The notes: generated from the letters alone by a model not told the origin. DNA of 64,000 nt from Reticulitermes speratus (GCA_021186555.1 JAJKFL010000011.1:1577001-1641000), one strand, 5' to 3'. Positions 23,638-35,808 are shown, numbered from the stretch's first letter. Numbers and translations: made by a program.

Positions 23638-24948
23638 CACCACTGGAACGCAGCTCAATCCAAACTACACCCTCAAGACTTAGATCTGTAAGATCCATCT
23701 AGGCACAGACATCCTACTGGCTCATCCCTTCTGATTTTCCAGTTAAAATTTCTTATCCATTTCTGCTCTCTCCCACACGTCTTACATTCCTCCTTCATCT
23801 CATCTTCCCTTGATCTGATAATGACATATGATAATATGGCGATGATGATGATGATGATGTACATTAATTTCAAAAAACATATTCAGGCAGGACTCACAAA
23901 ATCGCGTCAGTCAAGTAACAAATCTATATGCTTAACAATGGTGTGCTGCCACAGCAAAACCTGGTTGTTTTATCGCAGCAATTATTTAGTACAAAACATC
24001 GAAACTGCAAGTCACGTACGTTTATTATCCTGTCCCACGGATAAGCTACTTGTTCCAATATTTCGTAATACAGCAGCGACTCTGACTGACAACTGAGCAT
24101 CTTGACGCTACCTTCCTTCGTAAAAGCAGATAAGAAGCGTCCACAGACCGCCATGCTGTGTGTCAGTGTGCCCAGCTAAAACTGTGAAGTTAACCGCTTG
24201 ACCGATAGTCACGATGTGACATGATAGTTACGTCTTTCGAGGACACCCAGAAGACATTTTTTTTTTTACTTTCCCACAATCAATAATAACAACATGGCGG
24301 ATGCGCAAGCTAGCGAGATGTGAATATAAACATCACATGTCAGTCAGTTCTGGGACTACTGCAAGTATGTCGCCAGTCTCAGGAACGGCCCTGGTCCCAA
24401 CCACATTCAGTCGTTACACCTAATATTTTGAGGCCAACCAGAAGTATCGCTAACGTGCAAATCCAATCTTCAGCGCTGCTGCAGTTCTGATATTCACTTC
24501 CTACCCGCACCCTGTCACTGATGATATTCAACCGTAAAAAAAAAATCTTTCACTGAGGGAGAAAAAAAGAGGATTAAAGGGGTGTATTATTTCCGTTCCA
24601 TCGGTTCTCAATTTTTAAACTAAAAAGAATATTGTCCAGCAATTTTTTAAAACCTACCAATATGCACAGAACGCAATGAACATTACCAGAGCCGATTCTG
24701 CGAATTCCACTCGGCAAAAAAAAAAAAAAAAAATACAAAGTACCGCTATACTGGAAACTCCAACCCCAGAATCCACTTCCCAAATGAGAACCCTGACATG
24801 TTCTAAAAATACTCTCACCTCTCTTTTTTTAATGCAGAGATTATAAAATTGAAAAGGGAATGACGCCCACTCGCGTATGCTCGATCGGAAGACGGCTGCC
24901 AGCCTATACGTAATCGATAGCAGTGTGGCATGGCCGGAATTGACAAGA

Positions 24949-27037
24949 GCGAACTGGGCTAGTGTCAATAGGGGGAACTCGAGGGAAGGTAAACCAGACG
25001 ATACGGCCTGCAGGGCTGTACAAGGGGCAACAGCGAACTGGGCTAGTGTCAATAGGGAGAAATCGAGGAAGGTAAACCAGACGATATGGCCTGCAGGGCT
25101 GTACAAGGGGCAACAGCGAACTGGGCTAGTGTCAATAGGGAGAAATCGAGGGAAGGTAAACCAGACGATATGGCCTGCAGGGCTGTACAAGGGGCAACAG
25201 CGAACTGGGCTAGTGTCAATAGGGAGAAATCGAGGGAAGGTAAACCAGACGATATGGCCTGCAGGGCTGTACAAGGGGCAACAGCGAACTGGGCTAGTGT
25301 CAACAGGGAGAAATCGAGGGAAGGTAAACCAGACGATACGGCCTGCAGGGCTGTACAAGGGGCAACAGCGAACTGGGCTAGTGTCAATAAGGGGAACTCG
25401 AGGGAAGGTAAACCAGACGATACGGCCTGCAGGGCTGTACAAGGGGCAACAGCGAACTGGGCTAGTGTCAATAGGGGAAATCGGGGGAAGGTAAACCAGA
25501 CGATACGGCCTGCAGGGCTGTACAAGGGGCAACAGCGAACTGGGCTAGTGTCAATAGGGGAAACTCGAGGGAAGGTAAACCAGACGATACGGCCTGCAGG
25601 GCTGTACAAGGGGCAACAGCGAACTGGGCTAGTGTCAACAGGGAGAAATCGAGGGAAGGTAAATCAGACGATACGGCCTGCAGGGCTGTACAAGGGGCAA
25701 CAGCGAACTGGGCTAGTGTCAATAGGGGAACTCGAGGGAAGGTAAACCAGACGATACGGCCTGCAGGGCTGTACAAGGGGCAACAGCGAACTGGGCTAGT
25801 GTCATAAGGGAGAAATCGAGGGAAGGTAAACCAGACGATACGGCCTGCAGGGCTGTACAAGGGGCAACAGCGAACTGGGCTAGTGTCAATAAGGGGAACT
25901 CGAGGGAAGGTAAACCAGACGATACTGGCCTGCAGGGCTGTACAAGGGGCAACAGCGAACTGGGCTAGTGTCAATAGGGGAACTCGAGGGAAGGTAAACC
26001 AGACGATACGGCCTGCAGGGCTGTACAAGGGGCAACAGCGAACTGGGCTAGTGTCAATAGGGGAAATCGAGGGAAGGTAAACCAGACGATACGGCCTGCA
26101 GGGCTGTACAAGGGGCAACAGCGAACTGGGCTAGTGTCAATAAGGGGAAATCGAGGGAAGGTAAACCAGACGATACGGCCTGCAGGGCTGTACAAGGGGC
26201 AACAGCGAACTGGGCTAGTGTCAATAGGGGAAATCGAGGGAAGGTAAACCAGACGATATGGCCTGCAGGGCTGTACAAGGGGCAACAGCGAACTGGGCTA
26301 GTGTCAATAAGGGGAACTCGAGGGAAGGTAAACCAGACGATAGGCCTGCAGGGCTGTACAAGGGGCAACAGCGAACTGGGCTAGTGTCAATAGGGGAAAT
26401 CGAGGGAAGGTAAACCAGACGATACGGCCTGCAGGGCTGTACAAGGGGCAACAGCGAACTGGGCTAGTGTCAATAGGGGAAATCGAGGGAAGGTAAACCA
26501 GACGATACGGCCTGCAGGGCTGTACAAGGGGCAACAGCGAACTGGGCTAGTGTCAATAGGGGAACTCGAGGGAAGGTAAACCAGACGATATGGCCTGCAG
26601 GGCTGTACAAGGGGCAACAGCGAACTGGGCTAGTGTCAATAGGGAGAAATCGAGGGAAGGTAAACCAGACGATATGGCCTGCAGGGCTGTACAAGGGGCA
26701 ACAGCGAACTGGGCTAGTGTCAAATAGGGAGAAATCGAGGGAAGGTAAACCAGACGATATGGCCTGCAGGGCTGTACAAGGGGCAACAGCGAACTGGGCT
26801 AGTGTCAATAGGAGAAATCGAGGGAAGGTAAACCAGACGATATGGCCTGCAGGGCTGTACAAGGGGCAACAGCGAACTGGGCTAGTGTCAATAGGGAGAA
26901 ATCGAGGGAAGGTAAACCAGACGATACGGCCTGCAGGGCTGTACAAGGGGCAACAGCGAACTGGGCTAGTGTCAACAGGGAGAAATCGAGGGAAGGTAAA
27001 CCAGACGATACGGCCTGCAGGGCTGTACAAGGGGCAA
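24949..27037. repeat. 83/84 bp tandem array, about 25 units
   Basis: Unit starts cgaactgggctagtgtcaat and ends with gtacaaggggcaacag. Length is 84 bp with agggagaaatcg and 83 bp with aggggaaatcg or aggggaactcg. Identity is very high. Because 84 is divisible by 3, several frames stay open for 200-300 codons on both strands; these are array artefacts. No source element recognised. Confidence 0.97.
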
Positions 27038-27199
27038 GACTGGGACGGGAATAAAAAGCGTAATAAGCTGTGTACCGAATGTGCGAAACAGCTGGAACTA
27101 ATGACAGGATATTGTGCAGGGGTGCACAGATGTTCTAGAGCAACATAAACAGAATTCATAGGGAATGAATATGCCACAACCGACAGTCAGGTTGAACAC

Positions 27200-27515
27200 T
27201 ATGCGGATTATCGAATGAAGGAGGTGAAATGGGCGGGGCATGTGGCACACATAGGAGCGAAGAGAAATGCATGCACGTTTTTGGCAGGAAAACGTGAGGG
27301 GAAGAGGCCGATTGAAAGGTCTAGGCGCAAATGGGAGGATATTAAAATAGATGGTGGAAGAGCCTAGATTATGTTAATGTGGCTCATGATACGGACAAAT
27401 AACGACCTCTTGTGAAGACGGTAGTCCATAAAATGTCGGGAATTTCTAGTCTAGTGGAGGATTTACTGGATTTTCAAGAAGGACTATGCTCCACGGATTT
27501 GTTTGTTTGTTTAAT
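27200..27515 (+). mobile_element. LINE-E 3' end, plus strand, (GTTT)n tail
   Basis: Plus frame reads VKWAGHVAHIGAKRNA, then AGKREGKRPIERSRRKWED, matching the [12 protein letters not shown]...GRPRRRWED segment of the 45672-46203 copy. The UTR follows (gtcgggaatttctagtctag, gaaggactatgctccacgga) and a tttgtttgtttgttta tail. It starts about 165 bp after the 83/84 bp array ends. Confidence 0.8.
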
Positions 27516-28019
27516 GATCGTGGCGTAAGTGTACGTAGGCCAATTACCTTGGCATTCTTCTGGAGATATGAGGAAAACTAAGCGACTTTCTCCCGGAAGA
27601 GATTGGGACCTGAAGCCCACTGTAAACGAAGCAGGATTGCCAACTACCAGACAGTGAGATTTTCAGGTCTTTTTGGGGGATGTCGCCAGTGAACAAGACA
27701 GACAGAAAAAGGATCAATTATTTAATAACGCTCTGTCAACTAGACATGTTATACAGGCTCACTGTCAACTTTCAATAATGGGCTGGAAAACGCAAAAGCT
27801 GGCTATAGCAACAACTGCTTCACCACTTCGGAGACCTAGAAGAAGATGAACAGGATAATATTAGAACAGACCTTAAATAAACCTCGAAGATATGTTGTTC
27901 ACCTGACTGAATGGCGTCACTAACAAGCGTTCCTGAAAAGCAGAACGAACCGTAGCGTTTCAAAGAACTGAGTTCTACACGAGCTCACTACCAACTGCTC
28001 AGGGAAGGCCTTTGCCAGA

Positions 28020-28225
28020 GTCTGTAACTGAGCTAACTAGAGCAAGCAGTGCCGCGTCTGGCCTGTATCTGGGAGGTGTCCGGTTCGAACACAGACCGGG
28101 ACACCGACTATGTTTAGGTTTTCCGTGATTTTATGTTCCTTCAGTCACGTACTTAAGGCAGATCACGGCAATTCCCTTCCAGATTCATTATTCACTACCA
28201 TCTAATCATTCGACACAGTTTGAGT
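28020..28225 (+). mobile_element. SINE-I copy 1
   Basis: tRNA-like head with actgagctaactagagcaag and box B gtccggttcgaacac. A body follows with ttttccgtgattttatgttc and aggcagatcacggcaattcc. Similar order of motifs at 60095-60290. Confidence 0.55.
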
Positions 28226-28577
28226 AATACAGACAGGGTCGTTACAGTACAAAGTAAATAAGCCGAATGAATACTAATAACCAGTCAAACGATTTCGCTG
28301 TCTTCGTTGTTTAAATGACTGAGGAAAATCTACACATATATATATACAGCGCCTTAGTGAGCACAGGTGCCTATCCAGTGACAGTCGCACTGCACCATAC
28401 ACTGAAATCGGGCGGCAGATCGCCGTTCAGTGACCAGCCTACAGGTTAACGAATGCAAAGTGCTTGTTTTACACGAGATGAGGACAGACTACAGCTGCTG
28501 TATATACAGGTGTTCGTAAACACTGCACAACAGTCACAGCCCTACACACTGCATGATTGAGTTCGTGACAGTGCGGG

Positions 28578-29890
28578 GTTGGCAAAACATCTTCAACACA
28601 GGAGGTATGCACATGAACACAAGCTCTAACGTTGGCAAAACATCTTCAACACAGGAGGTATCCACATGAACACAAGCTCTAACGTTGGCAAAACATCTTC
28701 AACACAGGAGGTATCCACATGAACACAAGCTCTAACGTTGGCAAAACATCTTCAACACAGGAGGTATCCACATGAACACAAGCTCTAACGTTGGCAAAAC
28801 ATCTTCAACACAGGAGGTATCCACATGAACACAAGCTCTAACGTTGGCAAAACATCTTCAACACAGGAGGTATCCACATGAACACAAGCTCTAACGTTGG
28901 CAAAACATCTTCAACACAGGAGGTATCCACATGAACACAAGCTCTAACGTTGGCAAAACATCTTCAACACAGGAGGTATCCACATGAACACAAGCTCTAA
29001 CGTTGGCAAAACATCTTCAACACAGGAGGTATCCACATGAACACAAGCTCTAACGTTGGCAAAACATCTTCAACACAGGAGGTATCCACATGAACACAAG
29101 CTCTAACGTTGGCAAAACATCTTCAACACAGGAGGTATCCACATGAACACAAGCTCTAACGTTGGCAAAACATCTTCAACACAGGAGGTATCCACATGAA
29201 CACAAGCTCTAACGTTGGCAAAACATCTTCAACACAGGAGGTATGCACATGAACACAAGCTCTAACGTTGGCAAAACATCTTCAACACAGGAGGTATCCA
29301 CATGAACACAAGCTCTAACGTTGGCAAAACATCAACACAGGAGGTATCCACATGAACACAAGCTCTAACGTTGGCAAAACATCTTCAACACAGGAGGTAT
29401 CCACATGAACACAAGCTCTAACGTTGGCAAAACATCTTCAACACAGGAGGTATCCACATGAACACAAGCTCTAACGTTGGCAAAACATCTTCAACACAGG
29501 AGGAATCCACATGAACACAAGCTCTAACGTTGGCAAAACATCAACACAGGAGGTATCCACATGAACACAAGCTCTAACGTTGGCAAAACATCTTCAACAC
29601 AGGAGGTATCCACATGAACACAAGCTCTAACGTTGGCAAAACATCTTCAACACAGGAGGTATCCACATGAACACAAGCTCTAACGTTGGCAAAACATCTT
29701 CAACACAGGAGGTATCCACATGAACACAAGCTCTAACGTTGGCAAAACATCTTCAACACAGGAGGAATCCACATGAACACAAGCTCTAACGTTGGCAAAA
29801 CATCAACACAGGAGGTATCCACATGAACACAAGCTTTAACGTTGGCAAAACATCAACACAGAAGGTATCCACATGAACACAAGCTCTAAC
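28578..29890. repeat. 53 bp tandem array (first), about 25 units
   Basis: Unit starts gttggcaaaacatcttcaac and ends acacaagctctaac, 53 bp. A 50 bp variant lacks ttc in catcttcaac and is found in at least four units towards the right. Otherwise almost no variation. Unrelated in sequence to the other 53 bp array. Confidence 0.97.
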
Positions 29891-29894
29891 GTTG

Positions 29895-31110
29895 CGGGTA
29901 CTTTCCTTATATTGTACGGTTGTATGAGGGTAAATAGCATTAAGGATAATGATGTTACAAAACATGGCAGCTCCGGCAGTAATAACCTACATAACACATC
30001 AGCTTTCTTACACATTAAAGGATACTTAGTACAGCGCATACGTCTGGTAGGGTAAGTGATGGAGGTGTGGACTACAGACATGTTTTTCCTCTAAACGTCC
30101 ATGAAAACCGAGTGAAAGGAATCTGACACCACTTAGAAAAAAAATAGGAAAAAAGATAAGAATCGAAATACAATATTACATCTGATGTCAGTAACCTATA
30201 ACCTTCTTATCGGATGTCTGAGGGCAGCATATTGATATGACGAATTAAAATTAATGTCAGCCTCGCAGAACCCCGAAATTAAAACTTCTCCGCCCCTGAA
30301 CGATAACATTTTACAACCGATTTCAAATACAGCTGGCATGCCCACAGCGACGGTCAATTACGCAGGCATCTAAAGGCATATACTGTAATTGCCAGTCTGC
30401 CACGTAACATCACAACCTCCCCAGAATTCCTGTACTTCAAAACTGATTTTAATATGAACTGTCGTCGGCCATGTATGGCGTATGGTTTGGCCACCCTGGT
30501 CTAGTACTCTCATTATCAGCCGAGTTCACTACATTCTGACGTGCTTTATAATTTAAAGGTAAAGCTTCATGCTATATTTCCAAACATATTATACAAAATA
30601 TGTAACACATAAAAGCAATCTCACGTGCTAAAAAATGCGGTTGTCAAAAAAGACCTCCCAATGAGTATGAAGACCGGAACGGCAAGTCTCCCAAACGCCA
30701 GACGCTACCTACCAGACCGCACGGCATCACACCCCCAGCAGACCGTAATCTTACATTAAGTAATTTATTACGTCATGTCGTGGAGCAAAGTACGGGGTAA
30801 TGGACTTGGGACCGCAGCGCTAGTGGCTCGTATTGAAATCGATGTGGAAGTGTTTCTATGTAGGAACGGGGGGACTATTAGGTTGTGTTCGATTGACTAC
30901 GAAATCACGCAGACACGCGGCCTGGAGAGAGCAGAGGGCGGTTGCAAACAGTTGTGCGGTACGCATAAAGCATTTAAATGCCACACACTTCAGCTCTTCT
31001 CATACGAGAATCCTCTCCGTGCGTCGAGCGCAGTTCATCCGAACTTAAGATAAAACCAGCACCAAGTTTCGGCACTTAAAGCACTTCAGACATAAAAAAC
31101 AAGACAGGCA
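29895..31110. other. Unassigned intron sequence
   Basis: No repeat or ORF recognised. A plus-strand ORF at 30775-31053 (92 codons) has no recognisable domain. Confidence 0.5.
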
Positions 31111-31237
31111 ATGTATGCATGTATGTATGTATGTATGTATGTATGTATGCATGTATGTATGTATGTATGCATGTATGTATGTATGTATGTAGGCATGTAT
31201 GTATGTATGTATGTATGTATGCATGTATGTATGTATG

Positions 31238-31266
<29 letters not shown>
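31111..31266. repeat. (ATGT)n microsatellite, about 156 bp
   Basis: Imperfect (atgt)n with regular atgc interruptions. Directly abuts a minus-strand copy of repeat G. Confidence 0.97.
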
Positions 31267-31267
<1 letters not shown>

Positions 31268-31268
<1 letters not shown>

Positions 31269-31478
31269 CACTGTGGTCGTCATGTAAAGTATCCGTTATT
31301 CTTGTCAGATATCAACCAAAAGTAAATTTTATCGGCAGATTTTCGAAAAATTTAAATATCAAATTTCATGAAAACTCACCCAGTGGGAGCAGAGTTGGAC
31401 GGACAGACAGACAGACAGACATGACGAAGCTAATAGTCGCTTTTCGCAATTTTGCGAACGCACCTAACAATTCGGTCT
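31268..31478 (-). repeat. Repeat G, copy 1
   Basis: Reverse complement of the family described at 37795-38325: catgaaaactcacccagtgg, then a (gaca)n block at about 31400-31421, then gcaattttgcgaacgcacct. Confidence 0.8.
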
Positions 31479-31589
31479 ACCCACACAGTGCATTCTATTT
31501 ACGCATCGCACGTTTCTCACAACAAACAGTCACGTAACTTTAACCGACTGGTTTTTATAATGTTTGCATGTGTGCTGAGGTTTTTTAAA

Positions 31590-31665
31590 TGAAGGGCCCC
31601 GCAGCAGATGCTACGGACACACCGCAGCCTTGAAGGCTTATTGTGCAACTCTGTGATGAAGATGA
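31590..31665 (+). repeat. Repeat Q, copy 2
   Basis: gaagggccccgcagcagatg, then ctacggacacaccgcagcct; matches 465-545. Lies immediately next to SINE-C copy 3. Confidence 0.7.
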
Positions 31666-31684
31666 TGAGTTTTTTTTCTGCGTT

Positions 31685-31861
31685 TCCATTGTAATGGAGC
31701 ACCGTTGGAATAAAACTGACAGGGGAAAACCGAAACTCGGAGATAAACCTGTCCCAGTGCCATTCTGTCCACCATAAATCCTACATGGACCGACCCGGAA
31801 TCGAATCCGGGCCTCTGCCGTGAGAGGCCGGCGACTAACCGCCTGAGCCATGGCACGGCCG
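31685..31861 (-). mobile_element. SINE-C copy 3
   Basis: Head at right: minus read cggccgtgccatggctcagg, then cggttagtcgccggcctctc, with box B cggattcgattccg; tail at left (attgtaatggagcaccgttg). Confidence 0.9.
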
Positions 31862-32079
31862 TGTGCTGCACAGCATGAGCTTGAAAACGAAAATAACGGA
31901 CAACCACGAAATTCCTCTCAGGGCAAAAAATTTTGGCACGACGTGTCATGTTCGCGCTGTTCATAACTTTGCAACAACAGCTCGGTCAAGAGCTGTTTTA
32001 CTTCCTTCGACGTCGTGTCTCTACCTTGATGGAGAACATGCAACGTTACGGTGTGACGACTGTGGGAGGTATGGACTGT

Positions 32080-32366
32080 CGTAAAGAGTAAAGGTGAAGC
32101 TTTCTATATCCATGCCATGAAGGCATATGGTAGAGGTAGAGCTCCCCTCATTCTTAACCTCGGCAGTAGTTGGAGGACAGTGGTTAACTTCACGCCGCGG
32201 CCGCTATACCCCATGAAAGAACCATGGTACCCGCTGAATAGGAGGCTTGGTGGGTCCCAGAGCCGGTCTGGACGTTTTGGAGACGAGAAAAATCTCTTGC
32301 CCGTACCGGGATTCGAACACCAAACGGTCCACCCCGGTAGCGACTATGTTACTCCGGCTCCTGACC
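32080..32366 (-). mobile_element. SINE-D copy 6 (best full copy)
   Basis: Minus-strand head with box B gtgttcgaatcccggtac, then the ctccaaaacgtccagaccgg, aggcggtaccatgg-type and gccgcggcgtgaagttaacc motifs, ending gagctctacctctaccatat. I used it as reference for the family. Confidence 0.82.
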
Positions 32367-32683
32367 TGTCGTTGTATATCTTATAATACTCTTCAAACGG
32401 CTGCATGAATGACGTCTGTAAAACCACGGAAAATACCTGCCAGTTTAGCTGCTCCCTAGGGAGGTGAATCGAACGTGGACATGCGCTGTTGCGTGAGAGC
32501 AGTGCGAGAATGTGTGTGCAACGAAGCAGTATCTGACATAGGGAAAACTAAAGGGTCATTGTAGAATCCCCTAGCAGATGGCTCACTGTACTTCCTCATG
32601 CCTTTCCTTTAACCTTTAATGACTGTAACAGAAACGAAAGTACTTTTCCATCCAACGCGCCCCGATTTCCGAAAGGGCACTAC

Positions 32684-32922
32684 TTTTTGGAAGGTTCCCA
32701 GGTTTCGTTCGTTTGTCCTCCTGTAAGAGCAATATGTAGATGAAGATGAGTGTGGAACATTTGTGGAATAATGGTGACGGGGAAAAACCGTAGAACTCGC
32801 ATAAAAACCTGTCCCAGTATCACTTTGTCCACCACAAATCTAACCTGCAATGGCCTGGGATCGAACCCGGGAGCCCACGGGAAAAAGCCGGCTACTTACC
32901 GCTTTAGCCATGGCGCAGCCGT
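32684..32922 (-). mobile_element. SINE-C copy 4 with extended 3' part
   Basis: Head at right (minus: cggctgcgccatggctaaag, box B gggttcgatcccagg). Beyond the usual tail at 32751 the similarity to copy 6 continues leftwards through gtttgtcctcctgtaagagc and tttggaaggttcccaggttt. Confidence 0.85.
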
Positions 32923-32984
32923 TACGGACCAAAATCGCCTGAACTATATTTTAAGGATCGACTTCGTACCGCCACGTAAACACA

Positions 32985-33160
32985 CTCCATCTCGCATATA
33001 GAAACCATCACGTAATGCTGTACATGAAAAAAGTCGCTGTTTGTTCTGAGATCCACACAAAACACATAAATACACTGTGTGGGCAGAACGTATAATTTTG
33101 TAAGGTTAAACTTGGCGGTACACAATATTAACCACTAAGGCTCAAAGAGTTATTAAGGAG
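32985..33160 (+). repeat. Repeat M, copy 2
   Basis: gtaatgctgtacatgaaaaa, then acaaaacacataaatacact, then ttaaacttggcggtacacaa. Matches 63475-63620 and 2270-2395. Lies about 60 bp from a SINE-C copy, as at the 63475 locus. Confidence 0.6.
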
Positions 33161-33310
33161 ACTGATTAGTGGGAAAGCATATATTCTATATGGCCTATGA
33201 CACAAACGCAAATTTTTCATAAACCTCATTTATTATTCTAACTGCTCCTTTTCCTTCACGCATCACGCTCGCCCTTGCGTTTGGTCTGAACGTCACCGTG
33301 TCAGCAGTCT

Positions 33311-33858
33311 AAAGCCGGGATTAGACGGCGCGTGGCTCGGCTTGTTTTACGACATAACTGACGTCACTGACAAAGAATCGTATTTAAACGCGCCGTGTAA
33401 CCGGCCTGGAGCGGCGCGGAGTGTGATTGGTGGAGCGAGGATCGTGGGATCGCCTCAGAAGCGGTTTTCTCACGATCCTAAAAGGGACTCGGCGCGGGCA
33501 GCTGTTGCGGCTACACGGCGCTTGCAGTCTACGCGCCAAGCGGGTCTCGTCCAACCTGTATACACTTAGGTCTGGTCTTTGTTTTCTGCTGTCGGGGTGC
33601 GCGAAGAGTGAAAGTTTCTGTCCCACAATTGGCTATTGGCTAGAATGGAGTGGTCAAACGAGGACATTTTTAAGTTCACAGAACAACACGACTTATTCCA
33701 CAAGCCGAGCCGAACCTACCCGTGCAAGGCCGCTGGTCGGCCATTTGCCGAGCTGCGCCGCGTCGTGTAGCCAGATTGTCTTTTCTGTTCCGATCTGTTG
33801 GCCGAGCAAGTGACGTCACGTCACTGGACGAGCCACGCGCCGTCTAATTCCCGGCTTT
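33311..33858 (+). mobile_element. Harbinger-like TIR element, non-autonomous
   Basis: Terminal inverted repeats taaagccgggattagacggc / gccgtctaattcccggctt extend to gcgtggctcg, about 30 bp. TA (or TAA/TTA) lies at both borders. At 33642 an ATG opens MEWSNEDIFKFTEQHDLFHK, which resembles the start of the MADF/Myb-SANT-like accessory protein of PIF/Harbinger elements and is soon out of frame. GC-rich. About 548 bp. Confidence 0.55.
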
Positions 33859-33960
33859 AGACGGCGCGCGCTCGTCGAGTGACGTGATATTTTTTGATAA
33901 AGAATACGAAGACCTATTTTGGCCACGTATAAATGTTGGGTTATGTTGACTCAAAGGTAA
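33859..33960 (+). mobile_element. Second, truncated copy of the Harbinger-like end
   Basis: Immediately after the right TIR, tagacggcgcgcgctcgtcg, agtgacgtgata, then gataaagaatacgaag. This repeats the left-end interior of the element at 33311, suggesting a tandem or nested second copy. Confidence 0.45.
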
Positions 33961-34004
33961 CGTTAAAAGTAAAGTTGCGCCTAACACATAAAAAAGGAGC
34001 CATG

Positions 34005-34230
34005 TGGAGTGCAGGTACAGCTATATTCTTTTTTAACCTCGGCAACAGTGGTGAGTGGTCAGCCTCACGACCCGGCCGCTTTCCCCAAGAGGAGAGACCC
34101 TCCGGTACCAACTGACTAGGAGGCTGGGTCAGGCCAGAGCCGGTGTGGACGTTTTACAGAACAGAAAAATATCTTGCCCCTGCCAGGGTCCAGCCCGTAG
34201 TCAGTCACTCCATGTTCAACCACTACGACG
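34005..34230 (-). mobile_element. SINE-D copy 7
   Basis: Plus read: gtgcaggtacagctatattc, then taacctcggcaacagtggtg, then ggccgctttccccaagagga, then actaggaggctgggtcaggc, then tcttgcccctgccagggtcc. The head is degraded. Confidence 0.75.
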
Positions 34231-35024
34231 AGAATTAAACCGTCCCCATAACTACGAATGCACGCCTCCGAATACCAACTTTCAATCTAAATTCGTCGAG
34301 TAGTTTCGGATACGAGAGAGGCGTCACACAGTATGCTCACTGCATGTAGTTACACAGTTCACAGACAGCAAAACCACCCGCTTCAGTCTTAGCCGCTTCC
34401 ATTCTGGCGTTTTTTAACATTTTCTGAGAAATACAGTGAGTGACATTGCTTGTATAGGGGATCAGTCAGTCGCCAAGCTTTGGGTACCTCTCGGAAGGTA
34501 AGCTGCCCTTGTGAAGGTGTGTGGGAGCACACAAACACATATATCGTGTATATCGCAGCCTCCCGGAGGGACGTAATGAAGGGCTTTAGGCTCTGGCACC
34601 CACCAACATACAATTCGCTAGCAGGCTGCGATGGACCCACAAACCCGTCACAGAAAAACTAAGGGAAGAAAATCCATTCCCTATCCGGCAACTAAGACCA
34701 ACAGTACAATGTTCAAATTCAATTACAGAACATGATTGAGAACTTCAATGTCACTTCCATTAGTTTTAATGCAGACCTTTCGCTGTCGTTTCCCCCTTTC
34801 GCCCCGCTTCAGCTGTAAATGAGTCTATCAAAACTCCTTCAATTGTTCACAATGGACCAAGTTCAAATAAACAGTTACGTACGGAAGCAACTGAGGTACA
34901 AACAAACTCTCCTTGGCCTACTGCACTTCAGGTCTCCAAAGGATTAGACCTGCTTTCTAGTTTATGTTTAAGATGTAATAATGTATATGTTCGTTTTCCC
35001 TATACATACCAAGAACGAATGTAA

Positions 35025-35265
35025 GAAGACCGGAGGTACAGCTCCACTCATTCTTAACCCTGGCAATAGAAAGGCGTGAGTTGTTAGTGTCAGCTCGGCC
35101 ACTTTACCTTCGGGAAAAGAGCTCCTGGTACACACTGAAGCTGAGGCTGGGTGGGCCCCAGAGCCGGACTAGGCGCTTTGGAGAAGAGAATAAAGTCTTG
35201 CTCCGGGCAAGATTCGAACCCCGGACCGCCTATCATTTACATACTACCGGGACCAATTTACGTGA
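35025..35265 (-). mobile_element. SINE-D copy 8
   Basis: Plus read: ggaggtacagctccactcat, then ctgaggctgggtgggcccca, then cttgctccgggcaagattcg, then aaccccggaccgcc. Box B in minus sense is gggttcgaatcttg. Confidence 0.82.
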
Positions 35266-35300
35266 CATCGCTGATTCTCATTATAACAATCATTTCATGT

Positions 35301-35808
35301 TCCGGCTGCTTCCACCTACAGCCCCGCTGTCAGCAATTCTGACTGCTTCCTGCTGCAGTCCAACGGTCAACATTTCTGACTTGTTCCTCCTACGGTACCA
35401 CTGTCAGCAATTCTGACTGGTTCCTCCTACGGTACCACTGTCAGCAATTCTGACTGGTTCCTCCTACGGTACCACTGTCAGCAATTCTGACTGGTTCCTC
35501 CTACAGTCCAAAGGTTCTTTTATCGCTTCCTACTACAGTACCACTGTCACCAGTTCTGATTTGATCCTCCTACAGTTCCACTATCATCAGTTCTGACTGG
35601 TTCCTCCTACAGTTCCACTATCATCAGTTCTCACTGGTTCTCCCACTATCAGCAGTTTTGACTCCTTCCACCTATAGTCCCCCTGTCAGCAGTTTTGATT
35701 GCTTCTTCCTACAGTCCCAATGTCAAGAGTTCTGCCTGCTTTCTCCTATAGTCCCACGGTCAACACTTCTGACTGCTTCCTGCTAGTCCCACTGTCAACA
35801 GTCACATA
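35301..35808. repeat. Degenerate 37 bp tandem array
   Basis: Units like tcctcctacggtaccactgt, cagcaattctgactggt. The central three are nearly perfect; those further right are diverged (cagttctgattt, tcaacacttctgactgc). About 13 units. An old array by its divergence. Confidence 0.9.

Noticed and set aside
24654-27177. Many overlapping ORFs up to 292 codons on both strands
   Set aside because: All come from the 83/84 bp array; the frame simply follows the repeat and no start, domain or splice context is shared.
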